64,000 nt of DNA from positions 127,891-191,890 of the forward strand of contig PDUO01000053.1 of the NCBI GenBank assembly GCA_003008705.1. The letters are read 5' to 3'. A program made the position numbers and the translations under genes. The notes under the pieces are model-generated. The model was not told the DNA's origin. It searched no databases and was given only the letters and a program-made list of their open reading frames with translations. Shown here piece after piece: positions 33,690 through 44,557 of this stretch. How positions within the stretch are numbered: position 1 is the first letter of the stretch; each line of letters begins with the position of its first letter. This DNA comes from Pezicula radicicola (Eukaryota > Ascomycota > Leotiomycetes > Helotiales > Dermateaceae).

Positions 33690-35816
33690 ATGGCATTCCC
33701 CCAAGCAGTCGAAAAAGCAATCCAAAAGCTACAATCCCTCCCTCTATTCCCCTCAGAGCCCGGGCCAGGCATCGCAACCGAAGCCTACAAAACCTCTTCA
33801 CCCTTGGCTTACACCCTCTCACAAGTCCCGCTAGGAACAGCGCGCCCCTTGAAAATCATATGCATTGGCGCTGGCTTCAGCGGGCTTGCATTTGCTCGAG
33901 AGGTCGAGACTGGAAATCTCAAGAATGTGGACTTGACAGTCTATGAGAAGAATTCAGAGGTTGGGGGAACTTGGTGGGAGAATCGTTATCCTGGGTACAT
34001 TTCCTTTCCGTATTATGGTGATGGAATGCTGATATGAAGGGAATAGATGCGCATGTGACATTCCCATCCATAACTACCAAGTACTTCTCCACAATCTATT
34101 TCTAATGCCGATGTACTAATATGACCAGTACTCATGGGCACCCTACCCACATTTCCCATCATATTATGCAGCTCAGAAGGATATCCACGCATACATGAGT
34201 CTCGTAGCCGACCAACACAACCTCCGACAATACGTGCGCACATCCCACAAGGTCCTAGGCGCAAAATGGCTTTCCGAGAAACAAAAATGGCAAGTCCAAA
34301 TCGTCCACACTGATGGACGAGAACTCATGACCTCAAATCGACACACGCGAGAAGGCGAATTTGGAGAGCCATTCATAGAGGAATGTGACGTCTTGATCAA
34401 TGGATCCGGCTGCTTCAACGACTGGAAATGGCCTAATATCACCAATCGAGATGCGTACAGGGGAGAACTACTCCACTCGGCTATCTGGCCCAGTGATGCG
34501 GACTTGAAGGGCAAATCAGTCGCGTTGATCGGGAATGGGAGTACGGGAGTGCAAATCTTACCTGCGATTTTGGATCAGGTGAAGAGTGTGAAAGTATATA
34601 TTAGGAGCAGGACTTGGGTAACGGCTGGCTTCGCCCAAAGATTTGCTGGTCCGAATGGGTCGAATGTGGTATTTTCAGAAGAGCAGAAGAAGGCGTGGGA
34701 GGAGAACCCGGAGGATTATTTGAAGTACAGAAAGGAGGTCGAATCAGAACTCAATTCGAGATTCAGATTGTATCTGAAATATTCTCAAGAGCAGACAGAA
34801 GCTAGAAAGTTTTCAATTGGACAGATGACGGAGAAGCTGAGGGATAAGCCAGAGATCGTGGATAAATTGTTGCCCGATTTTGCTGTTGGGTGGGTGGTGA
34901 CTTCCTCTTCTGTACCATGGATGAAAATACCAGTGCTAACGATGAGTAGGTGCAGGAGAGCGACGCCTGGGAACGGATACCTAGAGGCACTTTGCTCCCC
35001 GAAAGTTGAAATCGTGTGGGGAGAAATCGACTCATTTACGGAACGAGGCATCAAGTCCGCATCGGGTGACGATCATGAATTTGATACGATAATCTGTGCC
35101 ACTGGCTTCAACATGTCCTTCTCTCCACGCTTTCCCATCATCGGAGAGAACGGCATCGATTTACAAAAGAAGTGGGATCAGAATCCCGAGTGTTATCTCA
35201 GTGTTACAGCAGCAAATATGCCCAATTACTTCATGTATCTTGGACCAGGGAGTCCGCTTGGACATGGAAGTGTTGTGTCGAGTCTGGAGAGGGTAACTGA
35301 ATACATGAGGAGGATGATCACGAAACTTCAGACCGAGAATTACAGTTCTGTGGTCCCAAAACCACACATACCCCGCGCGTATCAAAAGCAAGCTCTTGCA
35401 TGGCTCGAAAGGACTGCTTGGAGTGCGAATTGTGTTTCCACGTACAAAAACGGGGATCCGAATGGTCCACTCATTTCTTTACACCCTGGCTCGAGGCTGC
35501 ACTTCTTCGAACTTCTGAAGAATCCACGATTTGAGGATTTCGAGTGGCAGAGTCTTTGTGATGACCAGGACTTGACATTTGCTTGGATGGCGAATGGGTT
35601 TACGGCTGATGAAGAGGACAAGGAGAATACAAAAGATTTGACGTGAGTCAACTCTCCGTCACAACAATAATAATCCACTGACTTTGATCTAGATGGTTCT
35701 TGCCACCAGTTGAACGGGCGAAGTTTATCAAGCCTCCTGTGCAGAATGGCATACATATACATCCAGAGAAAATCGAGGAGGAAAAGGTCATTGTAACAGA
35801 GATCAGATCAACATAG
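33690..35816 (+). CDS. BVMO2: Baeyer-Villiger-type flavin monooxygenase
   Basis: Five exons (33690-33994, 34047-34080, 34129-34889, 34950-35642, 35693-35816) give 638 residues. It has a perfect FAD motif IGAGFSGLAFAREVE (GxGxxG, residues about 59-73) and GGTWWENRYPG. The Baeyer-Villiger fingerprint is close to consensus, YRGELLHSAIWP (x-x-G-x3-H-x3-W-P), and the NADPH motif is LIGNGSTGVQ. The last exon encodes about 41 residues starting WFLPPVERAKF, at the same position as the small last exon of BVMO1, so the two are duplicates with conserved gene structure. It should use FAD and NADPH to convert a ketone to an ester or lactone. An extra 60-nt intron (34890-34949) absent from BVMO1 is in frame and stop-free. 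Closing the cluster on its right side, it is the likelier of the two to be a typical Baeyer-Villiger enzyme. Confidence 0.93.
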
Positions 35817-36299
35817 GACGCTACCAATGATGAATTTGAAAGAAACTTTGCAGCATGAATATGCTGACTGATGTTAGAATCTCTCCCCCTTCCTACCAGA
35901 TTGGAGAAGTCGCATTTCCTCACGTCGCAAAGCTGATGATGATGCATATTGTAATCTCATCCATGGTACTAGTACGGTCGTTCTTTCGCAGAGTCATACG
36001 CGGTACGCCGAGGGTGTTTCTGGTGCTATCGACGATCGAACGCCTTGTATCTTGCGCCTGTGCCCTCCAATTTCTATAGAGTCGATATGGTCATTCCTTC
36101 GTGGTGCTTCCGTGCGCGGAGGTCATTTTTCGTGCTGTTGTAGATCTTGAACTGTTCGTGTATCTTGTGTTTGTGTTCTTGTGTGCCGTTCAGAGAGATG
36201 TAGAGGAGTACTGTATGCTGAGAGTGACGGAGTACTGCAATTGAGGAGTTTGTTGAGAGGGTCGAGAGGTTGAGTTGAGATTCCATGAAACCATTTCTG
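35817..36299. other. Intergenic boundary of the cluster
   Basis: No gene recognised. Marks the change from dense intact genes to relic sequence. Confidence 0.35.
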
Positions 36300-38709
36300 G
36301 TGGTTGTCGGGCGGGACATCTACTCCTGCTATAGCTCGAATGGCTCAAGTTCCTTTGATGAGTCAAGGATCTCATCATCTTCTATAGCAACTACTGAAAG
36401 ATCGCATAGCCTTGGGTAGGAGAATATATCAGCCATACTCAAGTAAATGCCTCGCCTTCGACTTTCATCTAAGAGCCACATGGCGAGAAACGAGTCGCCT
36501 CCCAGCTCAAAAAAGTTATCTTATGCTCGAATAGAAGTAGTTAGCAGTTTACGGACGCTCGACTAAATTTCTTATTGTGCAATTTCTATAGGCCTGGTAT
36601 ATGCCGTCCAACTAGTACTTGCTAGCGAATATGTATTTAGGGACTCAACGAGAACCTTCTAGCTAGCAGGGCCAGTTGCCTACGGTCAACCTTCTCGGAC
36701 ATATTTCTTGGTATCTTGGCGACAGGTATGTACAAGGAGGGGATCATATAAGTCGTCACCGAGTTCCTCAGAGATGCCTTTAACGTAGGCGATGAAGCAA
36801 GTCATCCGAAATTGGCAAGATGACTTCATCCTGAGCAATATCCTCATCACCACTAGCGAAATGGAGGAAAGCAACTAGTGTGAGAGTGTTACTACGGCTT
36901 TCTAGAGCAACAACTGTCAACCACTGAAGCCCATTTTGGTCACGTGTTAGTATATCTTCATTGTGGGCCATAATTACTTCTTCTTTTTCGGGCCTTTTGC
37001 CCACCAATTTTATTTTCCATTGTAGCGCTCTATGCGCAATGCCGCTGTATCCGAATGGCCTCATTTGGTATGGGTTTCGGGCACCAATTGATGCCCAACT
37101 TGTATATATAAAGGCCTACTGCCTCCCACTCATTTTTCTAGAATCAGATAATTCAGACAGTTCTTCAATTTCCCACATATTGTGCTCGAGGGTTCATAAC
37201 AACCTATGCAACCACTTGTTCCAATCTAAGCAAATTGATGTTTATGTAGTGTTCAATGTCGCCTAGCTCTACTCTTTGACTATTAATCTTAACTTATGTA
37301 TCTTTACAGCCAACGAAGCTAATCCTAGAATCTTCATTGAATTGAAGCAAGTCTCCCGTCTTATACATCCGTCAGCCTACTTGAAGTAGCTCTGTCCAAC
37401 TATCATCTACGGCCCAAGTTAGATCGACAATGAAAGCGTTGTTTGTCTTTTTGTGATCATTCAAGTAGCCCCGAGACAGAGTTGGTCCTTCTATCATAAG
37501 TTCGCCAGTGCAACCAATTGGTGTCAAGCGATTGGGAATCCACAGACTCGTACCTTGTAGTGCGCAGCCAAGGTTCTATGGATCGCTATCAATTGACACA
37601 AGCTCTGTGGACGTCGCATAAATTGTACATTCTGCTGGTCCATCGACGATATAGAAGTCCAAAGCCGGCCCCATCGATGGATATATTCCTTCAGGATAGC
37701 ATCACCTCCTATAGTAAGGGTCTTGAGAGTAGGAATATCTTCTGGCCGCAAAAGATTAGCTACTATTGGCGTTAAAAACGCAGTGTCATTCATAGATGTA
37801 ATTGCTCCGGCTAAATCATCCACCCGCTGACTTTCCGAAGGGACACAAATACAACCACCACGTATCAGTATTGTAAAAATATCCGATCCGCTTACATCAA
37901 AAGGATACGCCGAGAACGGGAAAACTCTTATCTCAGGACCAAAACGAAGCCATGTATTGCACACCCCTTCATACTCTACTACAATGCCCTTTGATTTTCC
38001 AGTGCTTCCCGAAGTGAATAAGATGAATATATAGCTTCTAATAGGATTATCGACAACTTAAATGCATCCGGTAGACTCTTAAAGAGAGTTGCATTAACAA
38101 CGATTCTCGGTTGCGAAAATCTCTTAAAAAGATATGCGTATTAATGAGCAACTAACCGGATGGGAGCTTTGGCATCCTCGACAATTTTTCTCTTAAACGC
38201 TGCTTAGGGTACGCGGGGCCGAGGAAGAGAAAGGCTCCTCCGGCCTTCACTACTGCGAATGCTGCTACAACTGCCCAAATCGATTTGTTAAAGTAGAGGC
38301 CGACAATTATCTCTCGAGTTACATCTAATTGCTGTAGATATCCCGCGAGACGTGACAAGAGCTTATCTAATTCCTGGTAGGTGAGGTTTCCATCCCATGA
38401 ATTTACAGCAGGAGACTTGGATGTGGCCCGGATATGTTTTTGAATTAAGCTTGGTACTGAATCAGTGAATTTGAAGGGAGGCCTGCTGTTCCATAATTGT
38501 GGCTGTTAGCGATCATGCTTGCTAAAGAAGTCGATTCCATCTAATTTCGTATCACTTTCCTTAGCAAGACACTTGATGATGTGCGTAAAGTTACATCTAA
38601 GTAGGCCTTGCATTGCCGTTGAAGATATTAAAGTCTCGTTATACTGTGCTTCAATTGTCTTTATGACTTCTTCGTATATACAAGCAGGGACCAAGTCCGG
38701 ACTTGACAT
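36300..38709 (-). pseudogene. Nonribosomal peptide synthetase module, degraded
   Basis: Reading the reverse strand from 38709, one meets the end of a condensation domain (LDGIDFFSKHD), then adenylation-domain pieces: RLAGYLQQLDVTREIIVGLY with VVKAGGAFLFLGPAYP (38152-38358), FPFSAYPFDVSGSDIFTILI with LTIGGDAI (37524-37964), and the C-terminal subdomain QWKIKLVGKRPEKEE with VALESRSNTLTLVAFLHFASG (36780-37064). Last comes a thiolation domain, NFFELGGDSFLAM (about 36490-36530), whose phosphopantetheine serine is still encoded. Order is therefore C-A-T. Stops and frame changes separate every piece, so no product is possible. Many changes are C-to-T or G-to-A type, as RIP produces. Substrate code cannot be read reliably. 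Confidence 0.75.
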
Positions 38710-38954
38710 TTTGTCCCAGGCCAGTAGCTGTAGAATATCAGCACTGCTAATAAGTCGGGTTTCTGAAATCCTTTATACTCGGGTTCTCATCATTGATTTA
38801 TGAGATTATATTCTCAAAGGTAAGCATTATTCTTTTCATTTCCCAGGAAGGGATCACATCTACATAGTATCTAGTATCCAAGTCGAGTTGGCCACCTTCC
38901 ATAAAGCATTGCTAACCCTAAGCGCTTGAACATCAAAATCACCGTCCCACTGGC

Positions 38955-39449
38955 TCACATCCTCCACATGACAAAAAATATGTAATTGGCCTTTCGCTTA
39001 TTTACAGTATCAGCGATGGCCTGACTATTGTCACCGTAGGGTAATGCTTCTGTGAAAGTCTTAAGCATTATATAATGTAGATATGCCTGGGCAAGTTGGT
39101 AATGGGCCTCAATTATCCAATCGTGACGCTTTGGTGCAATATATACCTGAAAAGTGCTGTGAAGCAACTGGACTTTATTGTCGCTATAGAAAACAAGGAG
39201 GCCAATGCTCATGACCTTGAGCGTTGCAACAGGCATTATGAAGTCCTTGAGAGTCTTAAAAGGTGGTATAGAGCCACCACTCAGCATGTCGTTCTCTCTT
39301 CCATAGATTTCATTGCGAGGCACTACAGCCCTCCAATAGATAGCTTCCGCTTCGTAACAGTAATGCCAGAATTCTTTGCACGGCCTACCTCTTGTCTTCT
39401 GGTATGCGCTCCAGATTCCTGTCAAATCCCTTGTAGAGGTCCCGAGCAC
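38955..39449 (-). pseudogene. Remnant of a STAND/NLR-like protein (tentative)
   Basis: The frame contains IGLLVFYSDNKVQLLHSTFQVYI followed by WIIEAHYQLAQAYLHYIML. This resembles the segment after NACHT/NB-ARC NTPase domains in fungal STAND proteins (the ...VRLVHxTxQEY... block followed by the helix pair preceding ankyrin repeats). The stretch ahead of it (EFWHYCYEAEAIYWRAVV) I do not recognise. No nucleotide-binding motif remains. Low to moderate confidence. Confidence 0.35.
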
Positions 39450-39754
39450 CCTATAGAATATTTTTCAGGTGCATTTTCAAGACTCCACAGTTTATCAAGT
39501 TGCTGATAGACGTCGACAATCCGAAGTGCTATGTAAGCCCTACCACCAGTGTTTCAATCAGAGCTTTTAGGACCAGGAGCTATGATTGAATAGATACGAT
39601 GTGAACTGATGGCTGTGAATCTAGGGTTATGCTATGGCGCTAATCCCGCGAAATCGCAACTGATCCCGGAAATAGAACACAGCAGTAATACAAGGTTCTG
39701 GATATCTTCATGGGTCTCGTAATAATAAGGTCGCGATCGGTAGAACTCGACGTG

Positions 39755-40853
39755 TCAGGGGCTAAAGCTTGGGTCTCTAAGTTTTTCCACATCCGATGGT
39801 ATAGTCCCACCACTTTTCTCCCAATCAACATCACCCCAGGTTGAGCTAGAAAGAGTATATTCTACTCTCTCATCCGTTAAAGGTCTAAATCCATCATCAT
39901 GCACCTCACCACTACCATGCGCCTCCAGGGCTCGAGCGAGGTCACTCAAGGGTCCAAGATCAACATGCAAACTCGGCCCAGCATCCCGAGGCGCGGTCTT
40001 AGCGATATCCGACCAGTCGATGGTAAAAGAAGCAGATGTGGTATGTGGATATACCTCGACTTCTTCCATCACAGAATGGATTGTGCGGGTTGAAAGTTGA
40101 GGCGAAGTTTTCGATGGTATTGTTACAGCTTTGAAAACGCTAGTGTAGATAGTATCACCAGCATTTAGAATCTCCTCTGTGTCAAGTGCTTTGTATAAGA
40201 ACGGAGGGAGTGACAAACTACGATCTGAGGTTGTTTTGTTGATGCTAGCTTGGTCTACTACGGTGCCTAAGGGCTGGTTCGGGAAGACGTCCCATTGTGA
40301 TAAGTCTGAGGGTGGATCCGTCAATGTTGAGATGGTGCTTGGTGTACTTACACCCACTTGATTATCCATATGCTGGCCTTGTTGATCAGGGCTAAGCTTT
40401 CCTGCACGACTCTGCTCCCGTCCCTCGTCCGTCCGTTCCTTGATTGCTCGCCTGTTAAGGCGCCTAACAACAATTATCAAGACCACAGCAATCTTTCCCC
40501 GCGAGCCTATGATATATTCTTTCGCTTTCCGTTTTGCGGCCTCGGCATCCTGTGTCACTGCTACTTCCACCACCAAGAAAGGATTATCGGGCTGAAAAGC
40601 TAACGATGCATCAGGCTCACGCACAAGGGTCTTGTCACCGTACTGAAGTTCAAGTGCTAGAAGATTAAAGTTAGAGGAATCGCAGAGCAGACAGACAAGA
40701 AGGAAACTTACATGGTGATCCCGTCTCAAAAACCCGGGAGCGTTCCCAGGAACTAGGTACAAATGCTCGGCCAGTATGAGGATCCGGAGTAAACATTTGG
40801 CTTTTGATCTCCGACGCGAACGCTTTCATGATCTCGTGGATCCTGGTTGGCAT
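39755..40853 (-). CDS. Hypothetical protein with PD-(D/E)xK/Uma2-like core
   Basis: Two exons (complement of 40712-40853 and 39755-40656) give 347 residues; the frame closes exactly over a GTAAGT...CTAG intron. After MPTRIHEIMKAFASEIKSQM comes a compact block: LELQYGDKTLVREPDAS, then NPFLVVEVAVTQ, then AAKRKAKEYI. The order PD, hydrophobic-E-V and K-x3-K-x2-Y recalls Uma2-like members of the PD-(D/E)xK nuclease fold, but the lysine after the glutamate is missing, so activity is doubtful. The C-terminal 200 residues are low-complexity Ser/Thr/Asp-rich. A same-strand open reading upstream (41046-41327: basic KRKRKRDRDPP and KRPRTAARAK, NLS-like) may be a first exon of the same gene. It lies 830 bp downstream of the Ulp1-like gene on the same strand. 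Confidence 0.5.
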
Positions 40854-41045
40854 TGTGATGAGAAGCTTCGAATTGGCGATTGAGGTTTTGGAACAAGAAT
40901 GTTCGAGACGGACGCGCTTGGAGGTTGCAGTAGAGGAGATTTGGGCTCGCGCACACTTGAATACCGTGGCAGATACAGAGGGGATGGTGACTTGATTGTC
41001 TCGGACGTGTGCTGCCGGATGCAACCTGTGGTGGTGGCCCTCCTG

Positions 41046-41327
41046 TCAGTACAAGGGAGCTACGAGGTGATGGAAAGGAACGCACAAAGAGAGGTCCGGG
41101 CACTTCCAAGCTGCGCGAATGATATTTGAAGCACGAAGGACGGAGCCTCTCAGCGTCTGTGTTTTCGCACGCGCTGCTGTTCTGGGGCGCTTCGAGGATC
41201 TGTTGTTGTCAATGGGATCAAGGGGCAACGGGGGATCGCGATCGCGTTTGCGTTTGCGTTTGCATTGAGCCTGGGGATTGGGAAAAGATGGATTCGCGAT
41301 GGCAGCGATGCTGTTGCTGTCAGACAT
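41046..41327 (-). other. Open frame with NLS-like basic tract, possible 5' exon
   Basis: From the ATG at 41327 the frame encodes MSDSNSIAAIANPSFPNPQ, a basic tract KRKRKRDRD and KRPRTAARAK, then LRGSVLRASNIIRAAWKCP. It could be the first exon of the gene at 39755-40853, because the downstream frame stays open above its first ATG. A (GAT)n microsatellite at about 41378-41402 lies immediately upstream of the ATG. Joining splice sites are not certain. Confidence 0.35.
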
Positions 41328-41682
41328 TTCGCGGCGGCGAGTGGAAGATAAGAAGATGAAGAAGAAAAAAAAGACGACGATGATGATGATGATGATGATG
41401 ACGATCAAAGGAAGGCGATCATTGTCGGCTATTAGGTTTGTCCGTTCCGGCCGCCTTATCTCCTACATCTCCCAATAACAACGGAAACTACCGCTCACCA
41501 CCACAGAGTGGTACTGTAGCAAGCAGTCTTAAGAACAACGTCCACTTGGATCAACCGCACAGCAAATACGCTTACAATAGCTTGGGAGATCCTAGTAGCA
41601 ACAGACATGTCTCTAGACAGCGCGGCTTCTCCTATAATATAGGCTATGATAATTTATGATTTACAGCATCACCCAATTAAAG

Positions 41683-44557
41683 CTATTCTCTTACTCTCTT
41701 CTCCAAAGGCTGTTCTCTAATGTATTCATCATCTTCTTCTGCACCTCTCTTCCCACTCCCAGACAGCTTGTCATCATCCTGCTTTTGTGTTTCTCGAGTA
41801 CCACCGACCTTCTCCAAACATAAAGCTTCTATCCTCCGTGCTTTGCGGAGAGCATAGGCAAGACGTAGAAAAGCCTGTTGCATCCTGGATTTCCCAATCG
41901 TCTCGTGGCGTACATGCTCGGTAACTTTCTTCTTCAAGTTGGCGGCGCGGTTCTGCAACAGGAGGGATGTCCACGTCTGAGTTGCTTTTTTCGCGAATAC
42001 ATTCTCGAGCTTATCGGAGATGTCATAAGTTATTTGAAGGATGTATGTTAGGCGTTTAGCAGCTTCGAGTTGGGCTGCCTGTCGGGCTTGACTTTGCATC
42101 CGTCTTCGCTCGGCCTCACTTAGCCGTCTGCAAACATCGGCTACCCTCCGAGCTACAGCGGTATGGTGCTCTTGTAGCTGAGAGCTGTATTTCTTCCAAG
42201 AGTTGGGGTTGCCATCGGTTGGCTGTGGAGGCGGGTCTGAGCTTTTATTAGCATGTCGTATCGGAACTCAAGAAACACTTTTAACTCACCAGTGTATATG
42301 TTGATTTCAGGATCCATGTGTTCCTCTGCAGCTTCAGAGGTATCAGCTCCAGCTATGTCTACATCATCCTCTTGCAAAACTGCATCCCAATGCTGTTTGA
42401 GAACCTCCACTGTGGTCGACAGTTGGGTAGCACCAATGTCTTCGTCCAGCGTGGACTCGCCCAGGTCTGCGTAGAAGACCTCTAAACAGGATCTGGCCGA
42501 CAACTTGATCTGCACATCTGCGGAAGATGCTGTTGTGTGGGAACATAGTTCAGGGCTCTCTAAGGGTTTGGACTCAATCTCAACAGGTGCAGGGCTAGAC
42601 AAGTGTGATGTGCTGTTGGTCGTGGCAGGGGTTTGAAATAGAATCTCTTGTTCCGGTAAGAAACCAACGGATCCCGAACTTGGTTGTTGACTACTGTCTG
42701 TACCAAGTACATGAGTATGGCGTGCATCTTGTTCCTTCTTAAGTTCCAAAATCTCCTCCCTCAGCTTGTTCCTGAGTGATCTGACATCGTTCCGGGTAAA
42801 AGGCTTGCTCTCCAGCTCTTGAGACACGCCAACTTCTTGTTCGAGCCACCTCCTTGCATTCTCTATCAAGAACAATCCACAATCGAACTCGTTTTCTTGG
42901 AGGAGTTGCGTGTTGACAAGTCTTTTGTCTACGGTGAAGTTTACCTCAGAAGCAGAATTGCTTCGCCCGATCGTAGTAATATAGCTCTCTAGTATCTGAT
43001 AGAGAGTATCGTAGGCATCGTTATCACGTCTGAGTGAGTCGAAAATCTGGATATAAGGATTTCTTTGCGGTGGATCCGGCCTCCCATTATCTCTCCCAAG
43101 GTGACCGTGATCCCAAATGCTCGCAAGTTGGCCAACCACCACCAAAAGCCAATGTCCAGGCGCATGCACTGGGATCATTATTGAATCAAAATCTGCCCAC
43201 ACTCGTCTCAGACTCAAGCTAGCCTGCTGTGCAAGTCTGGGGATGAAGAAGGTCGTCATATGTTCCACTCTCTGTGTAGGATAGGTCTCGAATATGCCGG
43301 AAATCGCAAAGTTGATGATCTCGTCGTTTAAGAGTCTGGCATCGTCCAAAAGTGCGATTTCTTTGGGTGAGATACTTGTGCCCCTCGAGAACAAAGGTCC
43401 TTCCTTTCCCCACATCTCCTTCTCCCAGTCTGGGTGCTGGTGAGTCCAAGGGTTCATGTCCTCAATATGCATGACAAACGATTCATCGGCACCTTCAACC
43501 ATATCCGTAAGCCCTCTGTGACTAAATATATCCGAGAGATCGTTATCGCTGTCACTTCCCTCCAAGTCCCCTTCGCCGCCCCCACCCAAAATGCTCGAAT
43601 CCTCGAAGCCAGAATCAGTGGACCCGCTCCGGCCAATCTCAGGGCTATCAGGCATGTTGATGTTCGAGGGTCCTGCGTCTTGCGGAGCCTTCTTGCCAAA
43701 TGGATGCGTATCCACTATCAACGGTCGTGCAGGCGTAATTGGAGAAGTTTGAGGAGACTTATTTACCGGTATTGGATTTGACGCGGGGCTTTGAATGAGT
43801 GCTGAAATGACTTCTGCGTTGTGAGAAGAAGCGTTCACCCAATCCCTCACGTCGGACAAGGTATAGACACTTGTGTCGCCCTTGCGGCCTCGAAGTGGTT
43901 TCCTCGTCGAACGATGCCTGTCGATCTCCCGGGCCAATTGTATGAGCCTTTCGAGGCCCTGCTGCCGATCATCGTCGGCGCTGATTGAATCCTGATGATT
44001 GCAGAGGCTCCCCAGGGGTTGGGCCTCGCCGCCATGCTCTTGTCCGGAAGAGGGGGGCGCGGACTATTACAGTGCTTGACTAGCAGTTGAAGTGCCCGTC
44101 GAGAAGAGGGAATCTCCGTGCCAAACTCCCAGTAGATATCCCAGACCGTGACGCCGAGGCGTGTGCAAAGGCCCGCAAGCGGCGTCTTCGCCCTTGGATC
44201 AAGCTTCTTGTAATGCTCTCGGTTTTCCAGCTCGGCCGTGCGGACGAGGTGTTCTCGCGTGAAGCGTCGCGACTGCGCAACCCAGTCTCGAAAGATCATG
44301 TCCTTGAGCTCGAGGTGGTGGTCCCTGCAGGTCTGGTATGCTGCGCGCAAGTGCTTTGCTGCGGCAAGGATGCTGTTCTCGAGTTCGACGTGCCCTTGGT
44401 CTATCTTCGCGTGCACATCGTTGAATCCGACCACTGCAGCATCTACTGCGGCGGCCGCGCTATCGTGAGGAGGAGGAAGATGATGAGGAGGAGGAGGACG
44501 GGGGAGTGCCATTGCACCCGTGCCAGACAGATCTTCATTCACTTCATTCGGCGACAT
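41683..44557 (-). CDS. Ulp1-like (C48) cysteine peptidase, large fungal form
   Basis: The start ATG at 44557 begins an acidic, proline-rich then helical region (about 160 residues, WDIYWEFGTEIPSSRRAL). A splice or frame change at about 43950-44050, which I could not place precisely, leads into DDDRQQGLERL and REIDRHRSTRKPLRGRKGD. The central peptidase domain (about 43500-42800) shows DDARLLNDEIINFAI, the catalytic histidine in VHAPGHWLLVVV, aspartate in IFDSL, and QENEFDCGLFLIEN with glutamine and nucleophile cysteine, so the Ulp1/SENP triad is complete. An intron at 42237-42289 joins to a C-terminal coiled-coil region (RRLSEAERRRMQSQARQAAQLEAAKRL) ending EKRVRE at 41683. Ulp1 enzymes remove SUMO; this form with long flanks is unlike yeast Ulp1. 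Some transposons also carry Ulp1 domains, so a mobile origin is possible. Confidence 0.7.

Noticed and set aside
10464..38709. One biosynthetic cluster including the NRPS relic
   Set aside because: The NRPS module is dead and lies outside the intact block; the intact enzymes fit catabolism better than tailoring.
41328..41408. Isoleucine- and phenylalanine-rich leader
   Set aside because: Translation of a (GAT)n microsatellite and flanking purine tract upstream of the better start at 41327.
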